64,000 nucleotides of DNA from an uncultured Caldilineaceae bacterium (GTDB taxonomy: Bacteria; Chloroflexota; Anaerolineae; Caldilineales; Caldilineaceae). The notes beneath the pieces are model-generated. The model was not told the origin of the DNA. It made no database searches and was given only the letters and a program-made list of their open reading frames with translations. Positions 18,190 to 29,303 of this stretch are shown here, one piece after another. Every line of letters starts with the position of its first letter. The stretch's first letter is position 1. Location: contig OX638330.1 of the NCBI GenBank assembly GCA_951812725.1, positions 2,976,001-3,040,000 on the forward strand, read 5' to 3'. The position numbers and the translations under genes are program-made.

Positions 18190-18513
18190 TAGTTTGCCAG
18201 CCAGTCGCAGGCAGAAAAATCGGCTTGCAAGCCGCGTCATTTTTCTGTCTTGACCAGCCTTTTTGCGCAGCCACTATTCAGGAAATCTGACAGCGGCACC
18301 GGTTGGCAACCGCCAGGTTGGTGGAGCCGCACGGTTGCGCTGAGGGCGTAAGGTCGCTGAGGCATGGTTTTGGAGGGGGGCGTTGCGGGGGCGCAGCCCC
18401 TGCACAAGGGAGGCCGCTTGCGGCCGACCGCCAAAAAAACAGGCAAGAGAGGGAAGAGAACACCTCTGCTTGCCTTGTTCAGGTATGCGTTGAGACTGCT
18501 GCTGAGCAGTTAC
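18190..18513. repeat. Diverged copy of the MITE-like dispersed repeat
   Basis: This shares its GC-rich core (18375-18432) and flanks with the element at 30537-30820 and the copies at 42660-43180. The sequence before the core (ending AGGTCGCTGAGGCATGG) matches the copy at 42791-42807 closely. The right end, GCTGAGCAGTTAC up to 18513, matches the right terminal repeat of the 30.5-kb element. The left end has decayed and I find no target duplication. It fills most of the gap between the ncRNA and aspS. The core contains self-complementary blocks. Confidence 0.7.
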
Positions 18514-18627
18514 AATAGAGACTAAAACACACGCTTGACGCACAGCCGCTATTACGAGCCGAAATTCTGAGGGCAGGAGCTGTTCCAGGCAGATAGGCTC
18601 CTCTCCACGAGCGGGCTGAGCATCCTC

Positions 18628-20490
18628 CTATTGTGGATCCGTTTCCTGCTCCCTGACGGCGATGTGCAGTTCGGCCAGCTGATCGTCCTCGACTGGGCTG
18701 GGCGCCTCCAGCAGCAGGTCGGCACCGGTGGAGGTCTTGGGGAAGGCCATCACCTCACGAATACTCTGGGCATCGGCGAACAGCGCGACAACGCGCTCGA
18801 TTCCCATCGCGATCCCGCCGTGGGGAGGGGCACCATACTGGAAGGCTTCGAGCATATGGCCGAACTGTTCGTCCACTTCAGACTCGCTCAGGCCCAGGCG
18901 CTGGAACATTCGCATCTGCTGCTCGCTGCGGTGAATGCGAATGCTGCCGCCGCCGATCTCCCACCCGTTGAGGACGACATCATAGGCTTTGGCCTTGACA
19001 TCGGCGGGGCGTTGTTCGAGGATACTCCAATCCTCGTCGCGGGCACTGGTGAAGGGATGATGGATAGCCGACCAGCGATCTTCCTGCCTGTCATATTCGA
19101 GCAGAGGGAAGTCCACCACCCAGCAGAAGGCGAGGAGGTTGGGATCGATAAGATTGGTGCGTGCGCCGATCTCCAGGCGCAGGTTGGCGAGCGCAGGATT
19201 GGTCACATCAGGTTCGTCGGCTACAAGCAGAATCAGGTCACCCTGGTCGGCGGAAGCGCCGGCAACGATGGCGGCGATCTCTTCCTCGCTAAGGAATTTT
19301 GTGATTGGGCTGCGCAGGCTCTCGGCCGGATAGTTTCCATTGGCGTCGGCTTCGCCGGTAATGCCAATCCAGGCCAACCCCTTTGCTCCATAAGGTTTCA
19401 CGTATTCGATCAGGCCGTCGATATCTTTGCGGCTCAGACTCGCGCCTTGCGGGTAGCGAATACCTTTGACGATACCGCCGGCGGCAACCGCGTTTTTGAA
19501 GACGCCGAAGCCGCTATTGCGCACAAGCTCGGTTACTTCAAACAGCTCCAGCCCGAAACGGATATCAGGGCGGTCGATGCCGTATTTGGCCATGGCCTGA
19601 TCGTAGGTCAGCACTGGGAAGGGGACTTGCTGGATAGGCTTGTCGCTCACTTCGGCCGACAGGCTGATGAGCATCTCTTCGTTGAGGGCCATCACGTCGG
19701 CGGCCTCGACGAAGCTCATTTCCAGGTCGAGCTGGGTGAACTCGGGCTGGCGGTCGGCGCGCAGGTCCTCATCACGGAAGCAGCGCGCGATCTGAAAGTA
19801 GCGCTCTACGCCGGCGATCATCAGCAGTTGCTTCATCTGCTGGGGGGACTGGGGCAACGCGTAGAACCTGCCAGGATTCATGCGGCTGGGTACGACGAAA
19901 TCGCGCGCGCCTTCCGGCGTGCTTTTGAGCAGGATCGGGGTTTCGACTTCGAGAAAGTCCCGATCGTAGAAAAAGTTGCGAATGAAGCGCACGATCTCGT
20001 GCCGCAGGCGCAAGTTACTGGCCAGCTTGGGGCGGCGCAGATCGAGGTAGCGATACTTCAACCGCACGGCCTCATCGACCTCATCACCCTGACTGCCGCT
20101 GATGACAAAAGGAGGGGTGAGGGCCTCGTTCAGGATTTCGAGGTCGGAGGCGATGACCTCGATTTCACCAGTCTCCAGTTCCGGATTTTCGAAGCCCGGC
20201 GGCCGTTTTTGCACGGCGCCGCTGACCTGGACAACGAATTCGCTGCGAATCTGGGAGGCGACTTCAAGAGTTCTGGAGCCATTAGTGCCATTGCTGGAGG
20301 GATTAGTTACGTCCGGCAGATTGAGGTCCGGGTCTTCGGACACTGTGATCTGGGTGATTCCAAAGCGGTCGCGCAGATCCAGAAAAATCAGACCACCGTG
20401 ATCGCGGCGGCGATTGACCCAGCCGGACAGAGTGACCGATTTGCCAGCGTCGTTGGCGCGTAGTTCGCCACAGGTATGGGTCTTCAGCAT
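18628..20490 (-). CDS. aspS: Aspartyl-tRNA synthetase (bacterial type)
   Basis: A protein of 620 residues. It has an N-terminal OB-fold anticodon domain ([21 protein letters not shown]) with a short Asn/Ser-rich insert after residue 60. The class II core has motif 2 in [19 protein letters not shown], and motif 3 in [12 protein letters not shown] near the end. Between them lies the extra GAD domain of bacterial AspRS ([18 protein letters not shown] to the LVADEP region). It charges tRNA-Asp, and tRNA-Asn too if the organism uses the indirect Asn route, which the window does not decide. The opposite strand is open for 1.8 kb by codon bias alone. Confidence 0.97.
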   Translation of the reverse strand: MLKTHTCGELRANDAGKSVTLSGWVNRRRDHGGLIFLDLRDRFGITQITVSEDPDLNLPDVTNPSSNGTNGSRTLEVASQIRSEFVVQVSGAVQKRPPGFENPELETGEIEVIASDLEILNEALTPPFVISGSQGDEVDEAVRLKYRYLDLRRPKLASNLRLRHEIVRFIRNFFYDRDFLEVETPILLKSTPEGARDFVVPSRMNPGRFYALPQSPQQMKQLLMIAGVERYFQIARCFRDEDLRADRQPEFTQLDLEMSFVEAADVMALNEEMLISLSAEVSDKPIQQVPFPVLTYDQAMAKYGIDRPDIRFGLELFEVTELVRNSGFGVFKNAVAAGGIVKGIRYPQGASLSRKDIDGLIEYVKPYGAKGLAWIGITGEADANGNYPAESLRSPITKFLSEEEIAAIVAGASADQGDLILLVADEPDVTNPALANLRLEIGARTNLIDPNLLAFCWVVDFPLLEYDRQEDRWSAIHHPFTSARDEDWSILEQRPADVKAKAYDVVLNGWEIGGGSIRIHRSEQQMRMFQRLGLSESEVDEQFGHMLEAFQYGAPPHGGIAMGIERVVALFADAQSIREVMAFPKTSTGADLLLEAPSPVEDDQLAELHIAVREQETDPQ

Positions 20491-20686
20491 GGCAGTGCTC
20501 CGTTTAGTTGGAACGATTAATTTTTGCAGAGTGACGGCGCACAGTAATTTGGAAAATATCTTGCGCTCTGTGAACCGTGCGGCCGTCCCGCTGCGTGCAT
20601 CTCAAGTAAACAATTATAGATGGGACAGGGAGGGGATGCAATTTTTCGGCCCTGTCGGGATGATCACAATGGTGCGGGAAGTAGAC

Positions 20687-20715
20687 TTGACGCGGAGTAG
20701 GTTGGCCTGTATGGT
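20687..20715 (+). promoter_or_regulatory. Predicted promoter of the beta-propeller gene
   Basis: TTGACG (20687-20692) and TATGGT (20710-20715) are 17 bases apart. Transcription would begin about 65 bases before the start codon at 20786. Confidence 0.55.
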
Positions 20716-20785
20716 ATGGAATTTGGGGAGCAGAGTTCCAGAGGGCCGAGGTCAGTTCACATTCCAGCCAATGGAGGGTATTGTC

Positions 20786-21466
20786 ATGCCGGTGAAAATC
20801 GCGCAGGTAGAGAAGAGTTTCGCAAGTCCGGGGCCGCATCCCAACGGGCTCCAGGCCAGCGGCGATGGACTGTGGTGCATAGATCAGGGCAACAATAGGC
20901 TCTATCGGCAGGACTTTAGTTCGGGGGAAGTACTGTTTGACGTTCAGACCGATACGGTCCACTCAAGCGGAATCACTGTGGGGGGCGGATACGTATGGAT
21001 CGCGTCCACTTATGAGAGGAAAATTGCGCAGTTGGATGCCGACACGGGCCGGACCGTCGCCAAGTACAGCTCACCCGGCGCTGGTGTGGTGGCATGGCGA
21101 GAGGGGGCGGCAGACGCTCAGGAGACAGGCGCTCATGGGCTGGAGTGGAGGGACGACAAACTGTATGTGGCTTCGCCGCCTTCGCAGATGGTGCATGTAA
21201 TGGATCCTGACGGCTGGCAAGAGACGCACAGTTTTCGTGCGCCGGGGCTGCGTGTTCACGGCATTGCCTGGGCGGATGACGGGAAACTGTGGGTTTCTGA
21301 TACATCGGCGGGCACGGTCTGCCTGTTGGACCCGGAGAGTGGGCGCATATTTGACGTGATGCGGGTAGAGGCGCCGGACGAAGTTCATGGCATGACGATA
21401 CACGAGGGCGTGCTGTGGTTCTGCAACGCCGAAACCTGTGAGATAGGGAGATTGTTGGTCGAGTGA
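20786..21466 (+). CDS. Beta-propeller (YncE/SMP-30-like) protein
   Basis: A protein of 226 residues. ATG 20786 has GGAGGG (20773-20778) seven bases ahead, and the promoter at 20687-20715 lies downstream of the longer frame's start. The protein is built of repeats of about 40 residues with the blade motif 'G-I-a-w-d-d-G-k-L-W-v-s-D': GLQASGDGLWCIDQGNNRLY, GITVGGGYVWIASTYERKI, GLEWRDDKLYVASPPSQMV, GIAWADDGKLWVSDTSAGT, GMTIHEGVLWFCNAETCEI. That is five to six blades. No signal peptide is seen, so it is probably cytoplasmic. Such propellers bind ligands or act as lactonases, but I cannot point to a metal site. No operon partner. Confidence 0.75.
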   Translation: MPVKIAQVEKSFASPGPHPNGLQASGDGLWCIDQGNNRLYRQDFSSGEVLFDVQTDTVHSSGITVGGGYVWIASTYERKIAQLDADTGRTVAKYSSPGAGVVAWREGAADAQETGAHGLEWRDDKLYVASPPSQMVHVMDPDGWQETHSFRAPGLRVHGIAWADDGKLWVSDTSAGTVCLLDPESGRIFDVMRVEAPDEVHGMTIHEGVLWFCNAETCEIGRLLVE

Positions 21467-21841
21467 GGTTGTTCCTCAGTGAGGACTCAGGCCCACCTGA
21501 AGAGAATTGCCCAGAGGCAGGCGAGGAAACGAGTCTCCTGTTTGGTTTGCGGGCGGCAAGGAGCTATTTCGGCGGCACCATGTTGGGCTGAAAAAGTCAG
21601 CCGAAACGCCCAAATGTTGACCTCTGCTTAACCAGAAGTTAATGGCAGAGTGCTACAATTTCAGCAATCTTCAGGATACTGCAAGCGCCCAAGGGCTTGC
21701 AGTTGTCGCATTGAAGGCAGGTTGTTGGAAAACCGAGCAGAAGGCGCTTTCGTTGACGCAAAGCCGAGCTTGCACTATAATACGAGCGAAAAATCCGGCG
21801 TCGGCAGAGTGGCTCTGAAGATCTGGGGAATCGGCCTCCAA
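21467..21841. other. Intergenic region and leader of ABC system 1
   Basis: There are 375 bases before the first permease. They hold no gene that I can support. The useful signal is the promoter at 21753-21781. Confidence 0.5.
21753..21781 (+). promoter_or_regulatory. Strong predicted sigma70 promoter of ABC system 1
   Basis: TTGACG (21753-21758) and a perfect TATAAT (21776-21781) are 17 bases apart. It lies inside the longest open frame of the first permease, which argues that translation starts downstream of about 21788. Confidence 0.75.
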
Positions 21842-23560
21842 GTGGAAAGTACAGCTTCTCAAACCGCGGCAGTTCGTAGCGATCTGCGGCAACAAATGCG
21901 GGCGGCGCCCAGTTGGTTCCGCGGGCGGCAGGGCAGGAGAATGCGCGAGATGTTCCTGGCCTACTCGTTCCTGGCGCCAGCCTTCCTCATCATAGGTCTC
22001 TTTGGCCTATTCCCACTTGCCTTTGCCGCATTTGAAAGTTCACTGCGCGGTCTGAACAAGATCGTCGGGTCGTATGACGGCCTGGGCAACTATGTCAAAG
22101 CAATTGACAACCTGATCTACATTCTCGCGTTCTGGCTGGCTGCCGGGCTGGTCTACTTTGCTGTATTTACGGTGGCACGCGCGGTTCAGGATCAAAGGGA
22201 GCATCAGACAGAGTCGATGCGGTGGTTGCTGCCTGGGCTTCTGACGGCATTGGGCACTGCTCTTTTTACCCGTTTTGTCTATATTCTGCTGCCGGAGATG
22301 CTGCTGATTCCTTCAAAACTGCGAGGGCAGGCCAACACGCAGGAGGCATTCCGCGGTTTGGTGGTAGAGACATGGTGGCTGCCAAAAGTGCAGATCGCGT
22401 TGTGGATCGCAGTCCTCATTGTGGCCGGAGGCGGGGTTTGGGGACTGCTCGTAAATCGGCAGATGCCCACAGACAGGCGCGAGCGCACCTATTTCATGCC
22501 ATTCTTCACTGCCGGCATCTGCTTGATAGGAGGGGCGGCGCTGGCCTGGTTGACGTGGACGGAGATCAACGCAGCCTATGCCGAAGCGCTGGAAGAGGGC
22601 GTGGGCCTGGAACTCTGGTCGCAGATAGTGACTATCAGCGCAGGGTTTCTGCTGCTGCTGCTGGCGTGGCGGCTGTGGGAGAGTGCGCGGGACCGCTCTT
22701 CCAATACAGGAATGGCCATGAGGCTTTTGGGCGCAGTTGTATTGATGGTGGGCGCCTGGGTGTTGATTGCTGAACTGCCGCGGGTGGTCTCGGCGGGCGA
22801 CGAGGACTGGTGGAACGGGTTGATGGCGACCGTCTTTTATGTATTGGGGACGGTTCCGATTCAGCTGGGACTTGCACTGATATTGGCGGCGCTGCTATTC
22901 CAGAAGATTCGAGGGCAGACATTTTTCCGAGTTCTCTACTTTTTGCCTTACGTGGCGCCGTTTGTCGGCACAGCAGCCGTTTTCCGCATTATTTTCTCCA
23001 ACCGGCCCACCGCACCGCTGAACAGCTTGCTGGATATGTTTGGTGCCGAACCGTTACTATGGTTGAGTGAGCCGGCCGGCATTATCCAAATGATTACGGG
23101 CGGGAAGTTCGATCTAGGTCCCATCCTGTCGGGTCCCAGCCTGGCGCTGGTGGCAATCATGCTTTACGGCATATGGACGTATGTCGGCTTCGATACGGTG
23201 ATCTTTTTGGCCGGACTGGGCGCCATTCCCAGTGAATTGTACGAAGTAGCCGATATTGATGGCGCCGGGGGCTGGGCACAGTTCCGTCATGTGACGCTGC
23301 CGCTCCTTTCGCCGACGATCTACTTTCTTTCGCTCTATGCTGTAATTGGCACTTTCAAGGCTTTCAATCACATTTTCGTTTTGCGGCAGGCGGCGGCGCT
23401 GGGTACGACCGACACAGCCAGCATAGTCATTTTTCAAGCGTTCAAACGGGATACGCGCTATGGCTATGCCTCTGCTCTGGCCATTCTGCTCTTGATCATT
23501 ATTATGGTGATTACGCTGATCAACAACCGAATCGCCAGCAGGAGGGTCTTCTATGGTTGA
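21842..23560 (+). CDS. Carbohydrate ABC transporter permease, MalF-like, enlarged
   Basis: About 572 residues if it starts at GTG 21842. GTG 21809 and ATG 21896 are alternatives; anything earlier precedes the promoter. A first membrane helix ([24 protein letters not shown]) is followed by an unusually large extra region with four or five more hydrophobic segments. The normal permease core comes after about residue 310. The EAA loop that docks the ATPase is [20 protein letters not shown]. At 570 residues it is nearly twice the usual CUT1 size, more like MalF but with the extra helices in a different place. It overlaps the next permease by eight bases. It imports a sugar or sugar acid together with the next two genes; no ATPase is encoded nearby. 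Confidence 0.85.
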   Translation: MESTASQTAAVRSDLRQQMRAAPSWFRGRQGRRMREMFLAYSFLAPAFLIIGLFGLFPLAFAAFESSLRGLNKIVGSYDGLGNYVKAIDNLIYILAFWLAAGLVYFAVFTVARAVQDQREHQTESMRWLLPGLLTALGTALFTRFVYILLPEMLLIPSKLRGQANTQEAFRGLVVETWWLPKVQIALWIAVLIVAGGGVWGLLVNRQMPTDRRERTYFMPFFTAGICLIGGAALAWLTWTEINAAYAEALEEGVGLELWSQIVTISAGFLLLLLAWRLWESARDRSSNTGMAMRLLGAVVLMVGAWVLIAELPRVVSAGDEDWWNGLMATVFYVLGTVPIQLGLALILAALLFQKIRGQTFFRVLYFLPYVAPFVGTAAVFRIIFSNRPTAPLNSLLDMFGAEPLLWLSEPAGIIQMITGGKFDLGPILSGPSLALVAIMLYGIWTYVGFDTVIFLAGLGAIPSELYEVADIDGAGGWAQFRHVTLPLLSPTIYFLSLYAVIGTFKAFNHIFVLRQAAALGTTDTASIVIFQAFKRDTRYGYASALAILLLIIIMVITLINNRIASRRVFYG

Positions 23561-24446
23561 GGCGGTAGTGGGCGGCACAACCGTTACTACTCGGCAGGCA
23601 GATCCGGCGACGCGGCGGGCGGCACTGAACAAGGCGATCATCTATTCCGTGCTGATTATCGGGGCGGCAGCCGCGATCCTGCCCTTTCTCTATACGGTCA
23701 GTGTATCGTTGATGAACCTGACTGAAGCAACCGGGGGGCGAGCTCTTCCCGCCACGCCACAGTGGAGCAACTATGTCGAGGCCTGGCGTGACGCGCAGTT
23801 CTCACGGTATTTCATGAATAGCGTCAAGATTACACTGATTTCGGTCGGTGGGGCGGTAGTTTTCTGTGCGCTGGCGGCCTACGCCTTTGCGCAGATGGAG
23901 TTCCCAGGCAAGGGCTTTCTGTTCACACTGATGCTCTCGACGCTGATGTTGCCTGAGGCGATAACGTGGGTGCCGAACTTCATTACAGTTTCCTGGTTAG
24001 GGCGCATCAGTCCCGTGCCGTGGATTAACAACTGGCCATCGTTGACGATTCCATTCATGGCGAGCGCGTTCGGAATCTTCCTGCTGCGCCAATTCTTCCA
24101 GCAGATTCCTCGCGAACTGTGGGACTCGGCGCAGATAGACGGATCCGGGCATATGCGTTATCTGCTTACAGTGGTCCTACCGCTTTCAAGCGCGGCGGTG
24201 ATGACGCTGGTGTTGTTCGGGTTTGTCGGTGCATGGAATGCGCTGGCCTGGCCTATTCTTGTAACTACCACGGCGGACTGGCGGCCAATATCATACGGCC
24301 TGCTCGTCTTTCTGGACGAGGCCGGGGCGTTCCTGCATTTGCAAATGGCCGGGGCAATTATCACGATGCTGCCAATCGTAATCCTGTATTTCTTTACGCA
24401 ACGCCATTTCATCGAAGGAATTGCCACGACCGGGCTAAAGGGGTAG
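23553..24446 (+). CDS. Carbohydrate ABC transporter permease, MalG-like
   Basis: A protein of 297 residues; ATG 23553 overlaps the end of the upstream permease (ATGGTTGA), so the two are translationally coupled. Six predicted membrane helices. The EAA loop is [19 protein letters not shown]. The C-terminus GIATTGLKG is the CUT1 form that contacts the ATPase. It pairs with the enlarged permease to form the membrane channel of system 1. Confidence 0.93.
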   Translation: MVEAVVGGTTVTTRQADPATRRAALNKAIIYSVLIIGAAAAILPFLYTVSVSLMNLTEATGGRALPATPQWSNYVEAWRDAQFSRYFMNSVKITLISVGGAVVFCALAAYAFAQMEFPGKGFLFTLMLSTLMLPEAITWVPNFITVSWLGRISPVPWINNWPSLTIPFMASAFGIFLLRQFFQQIPRELWDSAQIDGSGHMRYLLTVVLPLSSAAVMTLVLFGFVGAWNALAWPILVTTTADWRPISYGLLVFLDEAGAFLHLQMAGAIITMLPIVILYFFTQRHFIEGIATTGLKG

Positions 24447-24552
24447 GAGGGTCCATTCAGGCAAGGAATTGAACAGACGCGATTTCTCGGTTGCAGTCTT
24501 ATGAGTCGTTCTTTCCGTTTCAGTATTCAACCACAACAGGAGACCAAACCCT

Positions 24553-25968
24553 ATGAATACAAAACGAATGTGGATGTTGGCAACGCTTCTGATCGGCGCG
24601 CTCGTATTGGCCGCTTGCCCGGCACCGGCTGCAGAAGCGCCGGCGGCCATGGAAGAGGAGTCCTCGGCGAGCGAGGCGATGGATGAGGGGCCATGCGCAC
24701 CAGCGACAGACGGCGCGCTGGCCGGCATCGACCCGCGCGGCCAGACTATAGTCTGGTGGCATCAGCACCGAGGCTCACGCGAGGAGAAGCTGGCGGTGAT
24801 TGTCGAGGACTTCAACAGTAATAACGAGTGCGGCATTGTCCTCGACGCGCAGAATCAGGGCGGTTATAACGACATCCGTGACAAGGTAAATGCCAGCACG
24901 GCATCTGGCGAGCAGCCTGCCAGCCTGATTGTTGGTTACCAGAATGACCAGGCCTTCTACCAGTTGAACGAAGTGCTGGCCGACTTCGACAAGTTCATTG
25001 ATGATCCAACGTGGGGTCTGTCAGCAGAGGAGAGGGCCGACTACTTCGCCAGTTTCATGGAGCAGGGCGTCCATCCAGTCTTTGACAGCCAACGTTTGGG
25101 TTTCCCGCCCAACCGTTCGATGGAGGTCCTCTATTACAACCTGACTTGGTTGGAAGAGTTGGGTTTCGCCGGGCCGCCAGGAACACCCGAGGAGTTTGAA
25201 GAGATGGCCTGCGCCGCGGCCGAGGCGAATGGCGATGGCACCGGTGGTTACATCTTGCGCGATGACGCATCGGCGTTGGCTTCCTGGACCTTCGCCTTGG
25301 GCGGAGATGTGCTGAATGAGGACAACACCGGTTATGTCTACAATGGGCAGGCCACGATCGACGCTTTGACGATGCTGAAGCGCATGTTTGATAACGGCTG
25401 CGCCTATTTCTTCACCGAAGGCTACCCGAATCCAGAGTTTGCGGCGCGACGGGCGAGCTTTACGCAGGGCTCCAGTTCGGGCCTGCCCTTCTACGCCAAC
25501 GACATGGTTACGATCGCCGAAGAACAGGGTCGTGACATGGACGTGTGGAGCGTGACCGCGATTCCGCACACGACTGAGAATCCGGTGCAGAATATCTACG
25601 GCGCCGACGTCATGATCACAGCTGGGCAGCCAGAGCAGGAGTTGGCCGCGTGGCTGTTTATCAAGTGGTTCACGTCTCCGGAAGTACAGGCCCGCTGGGT
25701 AGAGGCGAGCAACTACTTCCCCACCCGAGCAGGAACGGAAGCGCATCTGAGTGGATACGTGGAGCAGAACCCGCAGTATGGCGAGGCGCTGGCTTTGCTT
25801 GGCCACGGCGCGTACGAGCCGCAGCTCATCTCCTATCAGGCTGTGCGGGATGCAGCTCAAACGGCCTTCAATGAGGTTTTGCAGGGCGCGGACATCCAGG
25901 CGACGCTTGATGCGTTGACGGACACGGCAAATGAATTGCAGGAAGAGTTGATGGGTGAGGTGCAGTAG
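24553..25968 (+). CDS. Extracellular sugar-binding lipoprotein of ABC system 1
   Basis: A protein of 471 residues, with AGGAG upstream. The signal peptide [22 protein letters not shown] ends in a lipobox, so the mature protein is anchored at Cys22 and followed by an Ala/Pro/Glu linker. The body is a family-1 solute-binding protein: [17 protein letters not shown] at the start, [24 protein letters not shown] (the 'P......lyYN' pattern), and [18 protein letters not shown] towards the end. It collects a sugar outside and hands it to the two permeases just upstream. Here the binding protein is last in the operon, unlike the other three systems. A strong terminator follows. Confidence 0.92.
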   Translation: MNTKRMWMLATLLIGALVLAACPAPAAEAPAAMEEESSASEAMDEGPCAPATDGALAGIDPRGQTIVWWHQHRGSREEKLAVIVEDFNSNNECGIVLDAQNQGGYNDIRDKVNASTASGEQPASLIVGYQNDQAFYQLNEVLADFDKFIDDPTWGLSAEERADYFASFMEQGVHPVFDSQRLGFPPNRSMEVLYYNLTWLEELGFAGPPGTPEEFEEMACAAAEANGDGTGGYILRDDASALASWTFALGGDVLNEDNTGYVYNGQATIDALTMLKRMFDNGCAYFFTEGYPNPEFAARRASFTQGSSSGLPFYANDMVTIAEEQGRDMDVWSVTAIPHTTENPVQNIYGADVMITAGQPEQELAAWLFIKWFTSPEVQARWVEASNYFPTRAGTEAHLSGYVEQNPQYGEALALLGHGAYEPQLISYQAVRDAAQTAFNEVLQGADIQATLDALTDTANELQEELMGEVQ

Positions 25969-26022
25969 GAGGTAGGCTCAGATGCTGTAACGGCATCGAA
26001 CTGACAGATTCAGATGGTTCAC

Positions 26023-26057
26023 AGAGTGGAGGGGTTGCCCCTCCACTCTTATTTTTT

Positions 26058-26058
<1 letters not shown>
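26023..26058 (+). terminator. Rho-independent terminator of ABC system 1
   Basis: A perfect 12-bp stem (AGAGTGGAGGGG 26023-26034, CCCCTCCACTCT 26038-26049) with a 3-base loop, followed by seven T after TA. It touches the stop of the convergent PIG-L gene. Confidence 0.93.
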
Positions 26059-26849
<791 letters not shown>

Positions 26850-26887
26850 TGCGTTTGCCTCCTGAGACAACAAGAGAGTCTGCGGAC

Positions 26888-26916
26888 AGAAAAGCCCCTG
26901 CAGGCGCAGGGGCAAA
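26888..26916 (-). terminator. Rho-independent terminator after the ferredoxin gene
   Basis: Perfect 8-bp GC-rich stem (26894-26901 with 26906-26913), followed on the minus strand by TTTTCTG. It separates the ferredoxin transcript from the PIG-L gene. Confidence 0.8.
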
Positions 26917-27075
26917 GTTTCACAAATCGATCGAACCGGCCTTTAAACAGTAGATCCTGCTGTTAGTGTATTCAGCGCAGAATCTTCTGCCATTTCTCCT
27001 TATCCCAAGGAAGGAGATCAGGCGAGTCAGGCCGGCAGGATGGACCACAGGTTCGCTCGAGAAAGGTGCGTAGGA

Positions 27076-27351
27076 TCAGACCATGTCGAGAGCTGCGTAG
27101 CCGGGTCCTTCTTCGAAGTACATGGCGTTCAGTTCGGTTGTGTAGGCATATTCTTCCGGCAAATCTTCTTCGGCCAGAATAGCATCGGTCGGACACTCAG
27201 GTACACATGCACCGCAATCGATGCAAGTTTCAGGATCAATATAGTACCAGGGCCATTCCTCTTCAGGCATACCTGGGATTATGCATTCCACCGGGCAGAC
27301 CTCTACGCAGGCACCATCCCGAATGCACAAATCAAAGATAACATGGGTCAT
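27076..27351 (-). CDS. Ferredoxin with two iron-sulfur clusters
   Basis: A protein of 91 residues. The first cluster motif is CIRDGACVEVCPVEC, with the CPxxC arrangement seen in seven-iron ferredoxins. The second is CIDCGACVPECPTDAI, the normal CxxCxxCxxxCP of a [4Fe-4S] cluster. WPWYYIDPETC between them and the acidic C-terminus also fit the 7Fe/8Fe ferredoxins of thermophiles and actinobacteria. It is a low-potential cytoplasmic electron carrier. The start is the only ATG before the first cluster. No partner oxidoreductase is adjacent. Confidence 0.93.
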   Translation of the reverse strand: MTHVIFDLCIRDGACVEVCPVECIIPGMPEEEWPWYYIDPETCIDCGACVPECPTDAILAEEDLPEEYAYTTELNAMYFEEGPGYAALDMV

Positions 27352-27625
27352 TGGATTGACTCCTCCATCAAGCTAGAGTAAGACAGAATGTGAATCGGTA
27401 GCGTTTTTTCGTTCTTGCTAGGGATCCAAAATCACCATACACCAGATATGTTAGCCAGTGCAAATCTTTTTGCAGTTAATTTTATTAAATCTTACGAGTA
27501 GCTGATATGGCTCCAGTCATCGAGCCTTGAAACCCACTGCGAAACAGTTTTTTGACCCTGCGGTGAGAAGGATGTCTTTGTAGCTCGATTGCTTTTGATC
27601 GGCCAAGGTGTGGGGCTGGGTCGGG

Positions 27626-28681
27626 TCAGTCGTCGCGTTCGGCAAGGGGGAACCTGGGCTCTACGTCGGGATTGACAATGTTTTCGGGGGGAGGCCAATA
27701 CCCACTCAGCACTGCGGCGGCATTGGCAATGCCGCCGTCGGATACGTCTTGCATCGCCTGAACCGAAATGGCACCGACGTGGGGCGTGAGTATCACATTG
27801 TCGAGTGACAGCAGGGGGTGGTCCGGGGGCCTCTCTTCCTGGACAAACACGTCTATGCCTTCGAACGTGTCGATTCCGGCTCCTGCCAGGGCACCTTCGC
27901 GCAGTAGTTCCACCAATGCCGTCTCATCCACGATCGCCCCGCGCGAAGTGTTGATCAGGTAGGCCCCAGGCTTCATTGTACGTAACCTGGCCTCATTGAG
28001 GAGGTGGTGAGTCTCTTCGATCAGAGGGAGGTGAAGAGACAGGTAGTCCGACTGCGCCAGGACTTCCTCCAGGCCCATCATTGCAACGCCCAATTTGTCG
28101 GCGTCTTCTGTGGGTGCGTCCATATTGCGACGGGTTGCGATGACTCGCATCCCGAAGCCCTGCGCCCGGCGGGCGACAGCACGGGCAGAGTTGCCGAAGC
28201 CGACCAGACCGAGAACGCTGCCGGCAAGACGTTGATTGGTGGAGGCCTGGCTACGCCCCCTGCTCCAGGCGCCTTCAGACATAGCCTGCGACATCTGCGG
28301 CAGTTTGCGTGCGAGGGCAAGCAGCAAAGCCATCGTATGGTCGGCCTGCTCTTCGACGCAGAAAGTAGGCACATTGGTAACGAGAATGCCTTTGCGGGTC
28401 GCGGCCGCGACATCGATCTTGTCGGTCCCTGTGCCGAGGCGCGAGATTACGCGGCAGCGGCTCAGGCTTTCGATTACCCCTTCGGGCAGTGCGGTCGAGA
28501 CTACAAAGATGGCGTCATGGTCGGCGACGCGAGGGACAATCGTGTCGGGCGTGTTGGCTTCCACCTCAAAGGGATGGAGGTGGTGCTCGTGAAAGAGATC
28601 CCTTTCGTATTGGGACATCGGTGAAAGCTCGGCGTTCAGACGAACCACGCGGAAGTCTTGTAGATGATTCCAGTCGGACAT
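27626..28681 (-). CDS. D-isomer-specific 2-hydroxyacid dehydrogenase
   Basis: A protein of 351 residues starting at ATG 28681, with GAGG about eight bases upstream. The NAD fold LGLVGFGNSARAVARRAQGFG has Ala in place of the third Gly. The catalytic trio is present: Arg in INTSRGAIVD, Glu in GIDTFEGIDVF, and His in LTPHVGAIS. It reduces a 2-keto acid or oxidises a 2-hydroxy acid with NAD(P). Its first codons and its upstream region were copied to 30955-31235 by a tandem duplication. In the ancestral order it was divergent from the sugar-acid ABC operon, suggesting joint control with it. Confidence 0.92.
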   Translation of the reverse strand: MSDWNHLQDFRVVRLNAELSPMSQYERDLFHEHHLHPFEVEANTPDTIVPRVADHDAIFVVSTALPEGVIESLSRCRVISRLGTGTDKIDVAAATRKGILVTNVPTFCVEEQADHTMALLLALARKLPQMSQAMSEGAWSRGRSQASTNQRLAGSVLGLVGFGNSARAVARRAQGFGMRVIATRRNMDAPTEDADKLGVAMMGLEEVLAQSDYLSLHLPLIEETHHLLNEARLRTMKPGAYLINTSRGAIVDETALVELLREGALAGAGIDTFEGIDVFVQEERPPDHPLLSLDNVILTPHVGAISVQAMQDVSDGGIANAAAVLSGYWPPPENIVNPDVEPRFPLAERDD

Positions 28682-28905
28682 GGGATGGCCTCTTGCTGTT
28701 TACTCCACGTTTTGACGTTTCCTAAGCCTGCTTTGACACCTAGCGGAAGGCCAGTACAGGGAGAGTCCGTGGCGTATGCGGGTCGAGGCCAAAAGCCTTC
28801 TTACGCACAAAAACCGCTTTCGAACTCACTGGGGTTGTGCTACGATTTCGACTAGAGAAAGTATACTGTCAATTGTTTTCGCCTGTCAATCAGGTAGTGA
28901 TCATC
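28682..28905. repeat. Duplicated divergent control region, copy 1
   Basis: This aligns along its length with 31007-31235. It includes two direct TGTCAAT boxes (28867-28873 and 28884-28890) with the same 17-base spacing as in copy 2. It lies upstream of the hydroxyacid dehydrogenase (minus strand) and originally also of the ABC operon (plus strand). The boxes survive in both copies and are candidate operator half-sites. Confidence 0.7.
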
Positions 28906-29234
28906 GCTGGCCCTCTTCGGTTCCGGATGCCTGACTTCGGCGACGCGCGTGCGCGACTTCCAGCAGTTACTGATCTTCCTGCCCGTGGTCGTCTCGTTGG
29001 TGGCGATTTCGTTTCCATTCAAGATGGAGGTGAACCCCCAACTCGGCCAGATCAGTCAGATTCTGAAATCATGGAATCCCGCCAAAATAGTTCCTCATCA
29101 GCCGCGAGACTGTGCTTTACACGGTGATCGGGGTGGACATCTGAAAGGTGCTTGGCTCTTACGTAGTGGCCCTACGTGCGGCATTTGGAACTGCCCGCAA
29201 GAGATGCATGATGCGCCCAAGGTGGAGCTATTGA
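28906..29234 (+). pseudogene. Remnant of an ABC permease (copy 1 of the 33.0-34.0 kb gene)
   Basis: This matches 33341-33664 of the intact permease gene and then jumps to its last codons (33953-33970). The 5' half of the gene and about 290 bases before the end are missing. The second deletion falls between two near-identical short sequences in the intact copy (GCGGCCAAGGTGGA at 33652 and GCGGCCAAGCTGGA at 33949), so slippage or recombination between them explains it. Several frame shifts and a stop (TGGACATCTGA) are also present. Not functional. Confidence 0.88.
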
Positions 29235-29303
29235 ACGCAGTCGGTTAACGGAGCCGGGAAGCGAGATCGTACCGATAGTGAAACGGCAGTGCATTTCCAG
29301 CTT

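Noticed and set aside
18631..20463. A 610-codon open frame on the plus strand opposite aspS
   Set aside because: It mirrors the strong aspS gene codon for codon. It has no ribosome-binding site or recognisable domain, and it is explained by GC-biased third positions of aspS.
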